DNA of 64,000 nucleotides from Pedobacter cryoconitis (GTDB taxonomy: Bacteria > Bacteroidota > Bacteroidia > Sphingobacteriales > Sphingobacteriaceae): assembly GCF_014200595.1 (NCBI RefSeq), contig NZ_JACHCG010000001.1, positions 1,922,001 to 1,986,000 on the forward strand, read 5' to 3'. The notes under the pieces were generated by a model. That model saw only the letters and a program-made list of their open reading frames with translations. It searched no databases and was not told the DNA's origin. Every line of letters begins with the position of its first letter. The stretch's first letter is position 1. Positions 33,122 to 40,950 of the stretch are shown piece by piece. The position numbers were made by a program, and so were the translations under genes.

Positions 33122-33871
33122 ATGAAAAGTGTAACTACCAATAGAATACCGATAATATCTTCTTTGGCACTGCTTGTTTTTATGTTTTCTTCTTGTTCAA
33201 AAGAAAATGATGTTCAGCCAGATACCCCACAGAAGCCTGTTACTGAAGAGCCATTTAAAGGAACAGCTCCTTTTAATACACTGACACGTATCACCAACTT
33301 ACAAATTACTAAAGAGGACGCATTATACGCAGGTGTAACTCCTCCATTTTACTACAGCCTGGAAAATAACAAAGCAATCAGTCCTGATCAGGCAAAAACA
33401 GCAGATTGGGATATCGCGTTTGACGGTATTTTCAATAGTTTTCTGGAAGGGAACAGCAGTACTGATAAAAGCAATAAAGGTTTTAGAGGTGGGGGCAATG
33501 GCGGAATCCTGATTCTCCCGCTCCCTTTTGACCAGGTCACAACAATACCCGCGGATTCCGAGTTTAAAACAAAAAGCAGGGCAGTAGGATCGGATGATGC
33601 CGGTGCATTCGGAGAAGGTGTTGGCTGGTATCTCTACGACTATGGAGGAACGATCAGAGGTGGCGGTGCAATTGATAAAAAACATGTGGCTTACGCCATG
33701 CCCGAAACCAGGACAATTATTCTGCGTACCGCAAAAGGGAATTATGCTAAAATAAAGATTATAAGCTGCTATAAAGATGTTTTAACGGCAGATAAGATGT
33801 TTAAAGACACCCCCAAAATGTTCCTGACATTCGACTTCATTCTATTACCAAAAGGCAGCACCAAATTCTAA
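33122..33871 (+). CDS. HmuY-family lipoprotein (haem-binding type)
   Basis: 249 residues with a lipoprotein signal ending in the lipobox FSSC (Cys25). The mature part has the HmuY-family outline: TPPFYYSLENNKAISPDQAK, then TADWDIAFDG, and the late VAYAMPETRTIILRTAKG with NYAKIKIISCYKD. HmuY proteins of Porphyromonas/Bacteroides bind haem at the cell surface and pass it to a TonB-dependent receptor. Whether the haem-ligand histidines are present is doubtful here, since the mature protein is poor in His, so the ligand may differ. The first gene of a run of three lipoproteins; stop overlaps the next start (TAATG). Confidence 0.8.
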   Translation: MKSVTTNRIPIISSLALLVFMFSSCSKENDVQPDTPQKPVTEEPFKGTAPFNTLTRITNLQITKEDALYAGVTPPFYYSLENNKAISPDQAKTADWDIAFDGIFNSFLEGNSSTDKSNKGFRGGGNGGILILPLPFDQVTTIPADSEFKTKSRAVGSDDAGAFGEGVGWYLYDYGGTIRGGGAIDKKHVAYAMPETRTIILRTAKGNYAKIKIISCYKDVLTADKMFKDTPKMFLTFDFILLPKGSTKF

Positions 33872-34842
33872 TGATTACAATTAAAAAAATGAAACTAAAT
33901 TACCTGATCTCTGCATGCTGCGCCGTATTTGTCTTATTGACCCCGGCCTGCACTAAATCCAATGACCCAACACCAGAACCTAACAGCAAAATTCTGACTT
34001 ATACGGTATCGTTACCTGAAAATGATATCCATGGGGTTGTTGACGACATTGAAAAAACCGTTACTATTTATATTCCCTTACAATATGGTTTGACATTTAT
34101 TGAACCGAAGATCACGCTTTCGGCTGGTGCAACCCTTAAAAATACTCCGCAACGGGTAGATATACTGGATGAAAAAACAACTTACGAGGTAACAGGCAGT
34201 GATAAAAGTGTAACCACTTATAAACTGATCATCGTTGTACAGCAAAAAACGCCACTGGTTGTAGATGAATTATCAACTGATGATATTGCTAAAATCAATA
34301 TTGGCAGTTCGATAACAATCACTGGAAACTTTGAGAGAACCTTGTTTGACGAGGTTAAAATGACGCTTATTGCCGCTGATGGGAAAGAAACTGTACTCTC
34401 TAAAGGTGGTGAATATGTTTCTTCTGTGATCAAAAAAGACGGGAAAGTTTTTTATTCTATAGACAGACAAATGCCGCTGGATATGCAGCCGGGCGTTTAT
34501 AAAGTAAGAGTGAAGTTTTTGAAGTTAGAAATAGAAATGAAAAAACCAGTAGAATTGGTTTTCGGCAGACCAGGCTGGTTATTAGGGAATAAGATTGTGA
34601 ATCAGGGTGAGACTTTTATTATCGAACGCTCTTATAATTCCGTATTCAAGAATTTCACTGAGTTCAGTATTATGGTGAACGGGGTAAAAACACTATTGCC
34701 TATTGTTTCCTATACTTTAAGTGAAGCTGTAATCCGTGTTCCTGAAAATGTACCTCCGGGAGATTATATCCCTACGGCATTATTTGAAGGGTTTCCACCT
34801 AAAACAGGATTTTCTTACGTCACTGTCAGAGCAAAAAACTAA
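33871..34842 (+). CDS. Lipoprotein with DUF5018-like and IPT/TIG-like domains
   Basis: 323 residues. Lipobox LTPAC in a signal peptide starting at Met1 or, as likely, at the second ATG (33889). Residues about 35-125 match the DUF5018-like beta fold (ILTYTVSLPENDIHGVV, FIEPKITLSAGATLKNTP, TTYEVTGSDKSVTTYKLIIV). Residues 135-320 contain two beta-sandwich repeats of IPT/TIG type (SSITITGNFERTLFDEVKMT; GETFIIERSYNSVFKNFTEF). Surface binding or scaffold role likely. TAATG overlap with the HmuY-like gene shows translational coupling. Confidence 0.72.
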   Translation: MITIKKMKLNYLISACCAVFVLLTPACTKSNDPTPEPNSKILTYTVSLPENDIHGVVDDIEKTVTIYIPLQYGLTFIEPKITLSAGATLKNTPQRVDILDEKTTYEVTGSDKSVTTYKLIIVVQQKTPLVVDELSTDDIAKINIGSSITITGNFERTLFDEVKMTLIAADGKETVLSKGGEYVSSVIKKDGKVFYSIDRQMPLDMQPGVYKVRVKFLKLEIEMKKPVELVFGRPGWLLGNKIVNQGETFIIERSYNSVFKNFTEFSIMVNGVKTLLPIVSYTLSEAVIRVPENVPPGDYIPTALFEGFPPKTGFSYVTVRAKN

Positions 34843-34888
34843 AAATCAGATCATATACAGGCTTTGCCTTTAAATTATTAATAAAACC

Positions 34889-35635
34889 ATGAGATTTATA
34901 TACAGTAGATTAAGAGTCACACAAATTGTATTCAGTTTATTGATACTCTTATCCATATTATCATCCTGTAAGAAAGAGGACAGTAAAATTTACACCACGG
35001 ATATGTTAAGTTTCGTCACTAATGATGCGACAGGAGAGCCTATTAAAGGAGCAATCACCGCTAATAATGAGATTTATTTCTACTGGCCACCAGAACAAAA
35101 GTTACCGGACAGTATTGCTCCGGTCATTAAACTGTCTGAAGGAAGTACGGTAAAACCAGCTTCCGGAACAAAGGTGCTGTTCAATGAACAGACCACATTC
35201 AATGTAACAGGACATGATGGAAGTGTTAAGACTTATAAGCTTAAAATTTCACCTTACGATCCGGAACCGTTTATCAAATCGGTAGGCTTTTCGGCCAATA
35301 ATCTATTCATTTATCCTGCATCTGAGTTTTATGAATATAACTTGATAGACATCGAAAATGTGGGCGTCAATGAAGGAATTGCAGCTAATAATAAAAAGAT
35401 AGCGCTTTTCCTGGTTGATGCAAATAACGTGGATGTTCCCTTAAAGATGATCAATAAGGAAGATGTACCTGAGAAGCAGATGAAAACCTATTTAAGCTGG
35501 TTGGATGGTCAAAAAGGTACTTTCTTTGTCTCTGTGAATAAAATTGAAGCAGGAGTCTATAAAAAGATCAAATTGAAGTATAACAATCATATTGTATACT
35601 ATGATAAAAACATCAATGTTAAAGTGAGGAAATAA
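34889..35635 (+). CDS. Lipoprotein with DUF5018-like domain
   Basis: 248 residues. Lipobox ILSSC in the signal (Cys27). Residues about 35-125 share the DUF5018-like layout with the preceding gene (SFVTNDATGEPIKGAI, LPDSIAPVIKLSEGSTVKPA, TTFNVTGHDGSVKTYKLKI), followed by a shorter beta domain ending KLKYNNHIVYYDKNIN. 46 bp after the previous gene and followed by a terminator, so the three lipoproteins form one operon. The repeated domain in genes two and three suggests duplication and a shared surface complex with the HmuY-like protein. Confidence 0.7.
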   Translation: MRFIYSRLRVTQIVFSLLILLSILSSCKKEDSKIYTTDMLSFVTNDATGEPIKGAITANNEIYFYWPPEQKLPDSIAPVIKLSEGSTVKPASGTKVLFNEQTTFNVTGHDGSVKTYKLKISPYDPEPFIKSVGFSANNLFIYPASEFYEYNLIDIENVGVNEGIAANNKKIALFLVDANNVDVPLKMINKEDVPEKQMKTYLSWLDGQKGTFFVSVNKIEAGVYKKIKLKYNNHIVYYDKNINVKVRK

Positions 35636-35654
35636 ATTCATCGCTATGCTGGTT

Positions 35655-35689
35655 AAAGGCCTCCCGTTTTTGAGTTGCGGGGGGCTTTT
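35655..35689. terminator. Terminator after the lipoprotein operon
   Basis: GGCCTCCCG pairs with CGGGGGGC (one wobble) around an 11-nt T-rich loop, followed by TTTTG on the plus strand; preceded by AAA, so it may also serve the convergent regulator gene. Confidence 0.7.
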
Positions 35690-35706
35690 GTTATTTAAAC
35701 TCTTTC

Positions 35707-36462
35707 TTACCGGTTATCCAGCCAGTTTAAGAATAAGGTGGCTTTATCTTTTCCTATGATCAATTGTTCAGCAGTGGAAATATTCAGTTTAACAAGCAAT
35801 TTACGGGCAAAGTAGTGTTCTACTTCTTTAACGGCACTATAACTAATCAAGTACTGACGATTGATCCGAAAGAATTGTTTCGGGTTCAGCACTTTGTAAA
35901 GTTCTTCCAGCGATTGTGAAATTGCGTATTCTTCACTGTTAACAGTGACCAGCGTCGTGATTTCATCACGGATATAAAAGCAGGCAATATCGTGAGTTTG
36001 TATGGTGCTGTATTTATTGTTTTTAAAAACTAAAAACCCTGTTTTACCGGCCGGATCCAGTAGCTTATTGATTTGAAGTGAAGCCTGTTCGTTGACCTGG
36101 AAAAAATTCTTAAGCAGGGCTACTTTTTCAAACGCACTTTGGAGACTCTCAGTTGAGAAAGGTTTTAAAATATAATCCACACCATTTGCCTTAAAAGCAT
36201 CCATCGCATATTCATCAAAAGCTGTACAAAAGATAACAGGGGAGAGCACCTGAACCTGTTTGAAAATTTCAAAACAATTGCCATCAGCTAATTGAACATC
36301 CATGAAGATCAGATCAGGATTGGCATTCTCCGAAAGATAAGCTACTGCCGTTTTAACGCTTTGAATAGTCGCAGCAATCTGAGCAGAGGGCTGGATTAAC
36401 AGGATCATTTTGGCCAATGCTTTAGCCGTTTTGATCTCATCTTCTATGATTACGATATTCAT
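35707..36462 (-). CDS. LytTR-family response regulator
   Basis: 251 residues. Receiver domain (1-120) with acidic pocket IIEDE, phospho-acceptor Asp55 in FMDVQLADG, and Lys in LKPFS. The C-terminal LytTR DNA-binding domain (about 150-250) has DIACFYIRDEITTLVTV, LEELYKVLNPKQFFRINRQY and LINLDNR-type end. LytTR proteins bind pairs of direct repeats. The start overlaps the kinase gene stop by 4 nt. Last gene of a four-gene operon with two P460-type proteins and the kinase. Confidence 0.93.
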   Translation of the reverse strand: MNIVIIEDEIKTAKALAKMILLIQPSAQIAATIQSVKTAVAYLSENANPDLIFMDVQLADGNCFEIFKQVQVLSPVIFCTAFDEYAMDAFKANGVDYILKPFSTESLQSAFEKVALLKNFFQVNEQASLQINKLLDPAGKTGFLVFKNNKYSTIQTHDIACFYIRDEITTLVTVNSEEYAISQSLEELYKVLNPKQFFRINRQYLISYSAVKEVEHYFARKLLVKLNISTAEQLIIGKDKATLFLNWLDNR

Positions 36463-37487
36463 ATCAGTGGAAGTTTAACAGTAAATGATCCGGGATTTTC
36501 TTCTATTTCTATGTTTTTCCCATTCAGATGCTGGTAGCGCTGGTTTATATTTTCCAGTCCCATTTTTAAAGAGGGGTCCGGATTCATTTTTAGCTGCAAA
36601 TTGTTCTGAATGCAAAGCATATCTTTATTGACAGATAAGAAGATAGTTAACGGTTGTTCGAGTGAAACTACATTATGTTTGATGCAGTTTTCTACTAATA
36701 ATTGCAGGGTAAATGGTGGGATTAAGGAGGTGGAATAGCTTTCAGGTATCTGATCGTCGAAAATGATCCCTTCTTCAAACCGGGCACTTAATAAAAACAT
36801 ATACGAATGCAAGATGCTTAATTCTTCTGCTAAGGGAATAACATCCTGCTTTCGTTTTTCCAGGGTAAATCTGTAAAAATCTGAGAGGTTTAAAATAAAT
36901 TCAGCACTATGCTTGTCTTCAATTTCCACCATTGACTTTAATGTATTCAAGCTATTAAAGAGAAAATGCGGGTTAACTTGCTGTTTTAGTGATTCATATT
37001 GTGCAGTCAGGTGATCAGCTTTAACACGTTCCAGCTCCAGTTCAATTTGATGATTCCTATAGGTTTGATATAAAAAATATAAGAACATATAGATAGTCAG
37101 GTTGATCAGTATGCCGCGGAATTGATACATTAAGATCATAGATTGAAAATGATATCCTGGAAATAATACCTGGTGAATACCAACAAGAATCAGCATCAGC
37201 ACGATTCCAAAGAAGATACTGTAAAGCAACCTGAGATTAAAAAACCTGTTGGTTACCGGGATATTGGAAAACTTCGGTAAGCCGTAAATGTTGAAATACC
37301 AGGTAGAAAGAGAGAATAAAAAAGCAATAGAAGCGTCTACAGCCAATTCTACAGCAGTTACATGAAGTTGCAGGATTTTTGGTATAGAGGCAAGTATGCC
37401 CATAAATAAGGAGCTGAACCAAATGATTTTTGCCGGGACAAAAAAGACTGATTTATGCGCTGAATAATTGATTTTGCTGGATAACAT
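36459..37487 (-). CDS. LytS-type sensor histidine kinase
   Basis: 342 residues. Four hydrophobic helices in residues 1-150 (VFFVPAKIIWFSSLFMGILA, LLYSIFFGIVLMLILVGIHQ and others), a coiled-coil linker, then the His_kinase (PF06580) module with the phospho-acceptor in QQVNPHFLFNSLNTLK, and a HATPase with LLVENCIKHNVV and MGLENINQRY. No extracytoplasmic domain large enough to bind a ligand directly, so the upstream P460-type proteins could supply the signal, which is an inference. 8 bp after the P460-like lipoprotein and overlapping the regulator by 4 nt. Confidence 0.92.
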   Translation of the reverse strand: MLSSKINYSAHKSVFFVPAKIIWFSSLFMGILASIPKILQLHVTAVELAVDASIAFLFSLSTWYFNIYGLPKFSNIPVTNRFFNLRLLYSIFFGIVLMLILVGIHQVLFPGYHFQSMILMYQFRGILINLTIYMFLYFLYQTYRNHQIELELERVKADHLTAQYESLKQQVNPHFLFNSLNTLKSMVEIEDKHSAEFILNLSDFYRFTLEKRKQDVIPLAEELSILHSYMFLLSARFEEGIIFDDQIPESYSTSLIPPFTLQLLVENCIKHNVVSLEQPLTIFLSVNKDMLCIQNNLQLKMNPDPSLKMGLENINQRYQHLNGKNIEIEENPGSFTVKLPLI

Positions 37488-37495
37488 GAACTGAT

Positions 37496-37975
37496 TTAAG
37501 GCATTACTGACGCTTTTTGGGCTAAGATATATTTTATCCGGTCTTTTTCGGTCATGGAATTGATGTTTAATTTTTCTCCTTTATCAATTTTATAGGTAGT
37601 TTGGATAGCGTTTCCATCCGCTCTGGTAGTTACCGTCTCGACACTTTGAAATTGCCCCGGGATTTTTGCACCAAACCATCTCTCGTCGTCCTGCTGTTTC
37701 CAGGTAACCAGTGCAAATACCATACCTCCAACGGTACTGTCCTCTTTTGATTTTGCATATTTTAAAGCGAGATCATTCCCATACAGCGTTGACATAGTAG
37801 CTTCTTTTTTGCTGATCATAGAGGTAATTACTTTCAGCCCCAATTGATTGAAGTGTAATTGCTCCGGCAGGCCTGCGGCTTTATTTAATTCACCTGCATG
37901 ATTATTTTGTTGCTGACAGCCCATTGCGCTTAGCAATAGTAAGATAAAGGCTGAATATTGCATTTTGAATTGCAT
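37496..37975 (-). CDS. Cytochrome P460-like lipoprotein lacking a haem motif
   Basis: 159 residues with lipobox SAMGC (Cys20). The mature part has the P460 outline: MSTLYGNDLALKYAKS, then GGMVFALVTWKQQDDERWFG and AKIPGQFQSVETV, which parallel the M-R-V-I-x-G-N and G-T-I-F-A-K-V-x-W segments of its neighbour. There is no C-x-x-C-H, so no covalent haem by the usual route. It starts 3 bp after the cytochrome gene and precedes the kinase by 8 bp. Likely a paralogue that lost haem; role unknown, perhaps a partner or sensor subunit. Confidence 0.65.
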   Translation of the reverse strand: MQFKMQYSAFILLLLSAMGCQQQNNHAGELNKAAGLPEQLHFNQLGLKVITSMISKKEATMSTLYGNDLALKYAKSKEDSTVGGMVFALVTWKQQDDERWFGAKIPGQFQSVETVTTRADGNAIQTTYKIDKGEKLNINSMTEKDRIKYILAQKASVMP

Positions 37976-37978
37976 AGT

Positions 37979-38929
37979 TTAATGTTTAACTGGAAGGGTG
38001 AATACAAAATCATTATTGGACATCGGGCGGTGACAGTTGACACATTCAGTTGCGTATCCAATGTTTTTACCATAAGGCAGCAGTTTCATTGTTTTGAACC
38101 TTGCCCAGCCCCAGCCTTTTGTATCCTTATATTTCTTACTGTCTTTAATCATATATTCTACTTGCTTGAACGCACCTGTTTTGACATTTCCATCGGCATC
38201 CTGTAGTTTATCCCATGCAACTTTAGCGAAAATAGTTCCTTCTGGCCACGGGTTAATCTGATGTTCAGCTATGGCTTTAATGGCAACAGGGTTTCCAAAG
38301 ATTACCCGCATGGTATTATTGTCAATCCGATCAGTTGTGCTCACCACCTGCCAGTTTTTATAGCCGGGCTGATAAGGAACACCAGTCAGTGTTTCTGGCA
38401 GTTTCTCTGCTTTAAGGTGCTGTTCATTCCAGTTATTGAATTGTTTATTCGCTGTATTGATCAGGGCAGTATCTGCGGGATGGTCTTTAATCATACCTGC
38501 AACGTAGTTTTTGACAATAACTATCTCAGCCGGATCCAGGTTCGCTGAACGGTGCAGTACCTGGTAACTTTTCAATGGCATGCTTCCTGTAGTGATCTGG
38601 TTAAGGATTTCAAATAGCCTGGCTTTCTGATCGCCTGGTGCCATGTTGCCCCATTCAGAAAAGTTAAGGCCCGCTTTGCCTTCTTCAATATCCGCGAGTG
38701 CAATACTGTAGGCTGGTTGAAGATGATCAAACCATTTGAGATCTGGTTCATTGGAATGACAGTCATAACAGGCTGTTTTTAAAATAGCCTTTACATTTTC
38801 GGGGCCGTTAAAATCTGCGGTTACAGGTTGCTTTTTTAATTCGGGCCTGAAGAGTTGCAGGATACCAAAACAAAGCAGCAGGATGGCTAATACCCGTATT
38901 GTTCTTCGTTTATAAAGGGGTTTTTTCAT
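37979..38929 (-). CDS. Haem-binding-domain plus cytochrome P460-family protein
   Basis: 316 residues. An N-terminal membrane anchor (TIRVLAILLLCFGILQLF) places the rest in the periplasm. Residues about 35-150 are a haem-binding domain with the c-type motif CYDCH; residues about 180-316 are a cytochrome P460 domain (NNTMRVIFGNPVAIKAIAEH, NPWPEGTIFAKVAWDKL, GWGWARF) with a second CVNCH near the end. P460 cytochromes oxidise hydroxylamine or related nitrogen compounds when a Lys cross-links the haem. First gene of a four-gene operon ending in a LytS/LytTR pair, so the protein may report redox or nitrogen-oxide state. Confidence 0.87.
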   Translation of the reverse strand: MKKPLYKRRTIRVLAILLLCFGILQLFRPELKKQPVTADFNGPENVKAILKTACYDCHSNEPDLKWFDHLQPAYSIALADIEEGKAGLNFSEWGNMAPGDQKARLFEILNQITTGSMPLKSYQVLHRSANLDPAEIVIVKNYVAGMIKDHPADTALINTANKQFNNWNEQHLKAEKLPETLTGVPYQPGYKNWQVVSTTDRIDNNTMRVIFGNPVAIKAIAEHQINPWPEGTIFAKVAWDKLQDADGNVKTGAFKQVEYMIKDSKKYKDTKGWGWARFKTMKLLPYGKNIGYATECVNCHRPMSNNDFVFTLPVKH

Positions 38930-39010
38930 GGTTTAATTGTTTCAACTATATAAATCTACCTAAATGTTAAATTTCAGGAAAGGGGAAAATGGGCACGCTG
39001 GCGAAATCGT

Positions 39011-39038
39011 CCGGGAGCCGGACAGATCCGCGCTCCGG
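39011..39038. repeat. GC-rich imperfect hairpin in the cytochrome-treZ spacer
   Basis: CCGGGAGC (39011-39018) pairs with GCTCCGG (39032-39038) with one bulge, inside a stretch markedly richer in G+C than its surroundings (about 38985-39042). No gene is seen in the spacer between the divergent cytochrome and treZ genes. It could be foreign DNA or a structured leader. Confidence 0.4.
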
Positions 39039-39123
39039 AAATTAAATACAGGAGTAAAAATCTTAAAACTCTTTTTGGGACATGGTGTTCTTAAATCAAC
39101 TAAAAGAGAGAAATCAGCTACAT

Positions 39124-40950
39124 ATGGAAATATTAAAAAGAGGCATCGGTGTAAATTTTAATCCTCTTAACGAGGCAGTAGTTAAAGTTTGGGCACCAGG
39201 CGCCACACAGGTTTCCATAGCTACCGAAACATTACTATTGGAGCTTAAACCTGATTTAGCTGGCTACTGGTCGCTTTGCACAGCACTGATCAAACCTGGT
39301 GATTTGTACTGGTTTGTAATAGATAAGGAAAAACGTTTGGCCGACCCTGCTTCTTTAGCGCAGCCTGACGGTGTACATGGCGGTTCTCTGGCCATCAACA
39401 CCGCTTATAACTGGACAGACTCTTCGTGGGAAAACATCCCTTTGCAAGATTATATTTTTTATGAAATACACACTGCTGCTTTTAGTAGTGAAGGTACTTT
39501 TAAGGGAATTATCAATCATATTGACCACTTAATTGAGCTTGGGATTACAGCAATTGAGCTGATGCCTGTCGCTTCATTTCCAGGAAAGCGGAATTGGGGA
39601 TATGATGGTGTTTTTCCTTTTTCAGTTCAGGAATCGTATGGAGGTGCGGCCGGTTTGCAGGAGTTGGTCGATGTATGTCACCAGAAAGGACTTGCAGTGG
39701 TTTTAGATGTGGTTTATAACCATGTTGGCCCTGAGGGAAATTATCTAAGTGCTTTTGGGCCGTATTTTACAGATAAATATAAAACGCCCTGGGGCAATGC
39801 TGTCAATTTTGATGACCAGGGAAGTGATGGGGTCAGGAATTACTTCATAGAAAATGTACTGATGTGGTTCCGTGATTTTCACATTGATGCTTTAAGACTT
39901 GATGCAGTTCATGCAATCAAGGATTTTGGCGCGTTGCATATTCTGGAAGAAATCAGGTGCCATACAAGTTTATTACTGGAAAAAACCGGACGTAAACATT
40001 ACCTGATTGCAGAATGTGATTTGAATGATCCACGCTATATCACTGCAATTGGGGAGAATGGTTTAGGAATGGATGCGCAGTGGGTGGATGAGTTTCACCA
40101 TGCGTTACGGGTAACTGCTGGTGAGCCTGCCAGGGGTTATTATGAAGATTTTTCCGGTATACAGCATCTTGCGAAATCTTATATAGACGCTTATGTTTAT
40201 ACAGGTATGTACTCAGTTGTACGTGAAAAAACATTTGGACGCAAGGCATTTGGAAAGAATGACAATCAGTTTGTTGTCTTTTCTCAGAACCATGATCAGA
40301 TTGGTAACAGGATGCTGGGAGAACGTACAAGTAAGCTCTTCAGCTTTGAAATGTGTAAACTAATGGCTGGCGCTGTACTGTTTTCTCCTTTTTTACCTTT
40401 ATTATTTATGGGAGAGGAATGGGGAGAGACTAACCCGTTCCTTTATTTCGTAGACCATTCAGACCCGGAGTTGATTACGCAGGTCAGGAATGGCAGAGCT
40501 GAAGAGTTTGCAGCGATGTTTGATCAGGGAGAAACACCTGATCCGCAGGATGAAGGTACTTTTAATCAATCCCGGCTAAATTGGGAACTGATTGGTGAAC
40601 ACCGGCATGCTTGTATTTTCCGCTATTATCAGCAGTTGATTTCTCTGCGTAAAAAGTACTTCAGCTTTATTGCCCATGAATCTCCGGAAGTCAGTGTGCT
40701 GGAGGCACAAAATTCTTTGTTGCTGGAAAGAAAATGTGCTGACCCGACTGAGCTTATCTGGTGTGTGCTCAATTTTTCAACTGAACAACTGGTGCTCGAT
40801 ATTCCTGATCATATCAGTATTTTAAAGGAGTTGATTAACTCTGCATCTTTAATATGGCTTGGCCCCGGCGAACCTTCATCAGCCGATCTTAATCACCAGA
40901 TTATTGTATCCCCAGAATCTTTCATAGCTTATTCCGCTAAATATGTTTAA
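39124..40950 (+). CDS. treZ: Malto-oligosyltrehalose trehalohydrolase
   Basis: 608 residues from ATG 39124; an upstream ATG at 39082 adds 14 residues that do not look like the family. Releases trehalose from maltooligosyl-trehalose. N-terminal beta domain (VVKVWAPGATQVSIATE), then a GH13 barrel with PVASFPGKRNWGYDGVF, LDVVYNHVGPEGNY, the nucleophile Asp260 in LRLDAVHAI, the acid Glu297 in IAECDLNDPR, and VVFSQNHDQIGNR. The AECDLNDP segment is characteristic of TreZ over other GH13 enzymes. Stop overlaps the next gene by 8 nt, coupling it to the TreY-MalQ fusion. Confidence 0.93.
   Translation: MEILKRGIGVNFNPLNEAVVKVWAPGATQVSIATETLLLELKPDLAGYWSLCTALIKPGDLYWFVIDKEKRLADPASLAQPDGVHGGSLAINTAYNWTDSSWENIPLQDYIFYEIHTAAFSSEGTFKGIINHIDHLIELGITAIELMPVASFPGKRNWGYDGVFPFSVQESYGGAAGLQELVDVCHQKGLAVVLDVVYNHVGPEGNYLSAFGPYFTDKYKTPWGNAVNFDDQGSDGVRNYFIENVLMWFRDFHIDALRLDAVHAIKDFGALHILEEIRCHTSLLLEKTGRKHYLIAECDLNDPRYITAIGENGLGMDAQWVDEFHHALRVTAGEPARGYYEDFSGIQHLAKSYIDAYVYTGMYSVVREKTFGRKAFGKNDNQFVVFSQNHDQIGNRMLGERTSKLFSFEMCKLMAGAVLFSPFLPLLFMGEEWGETNPFLYFVDHSDPELITQVRNGRAEEFAAMFDQGETPDPQDEGTFNQSRLNWELIGEHRHACIFRYYQQLISLRKKYFSFIAHESPEVSVLEAQNSLLLERKCADPTELIWCVLNFSTEQLVLDIPDHISILKELINSASLIWLGPGEPSSADLNHQIIVSPESFIAYSAKYV

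Noticed and set aside
38964..39161. 65-codon frame in the cytochrome-treZ spacer.
   Set aside because: It runs into the treZ start in another frame and its composition does not look like a protein; treated as spacer with a GC-rich patch.
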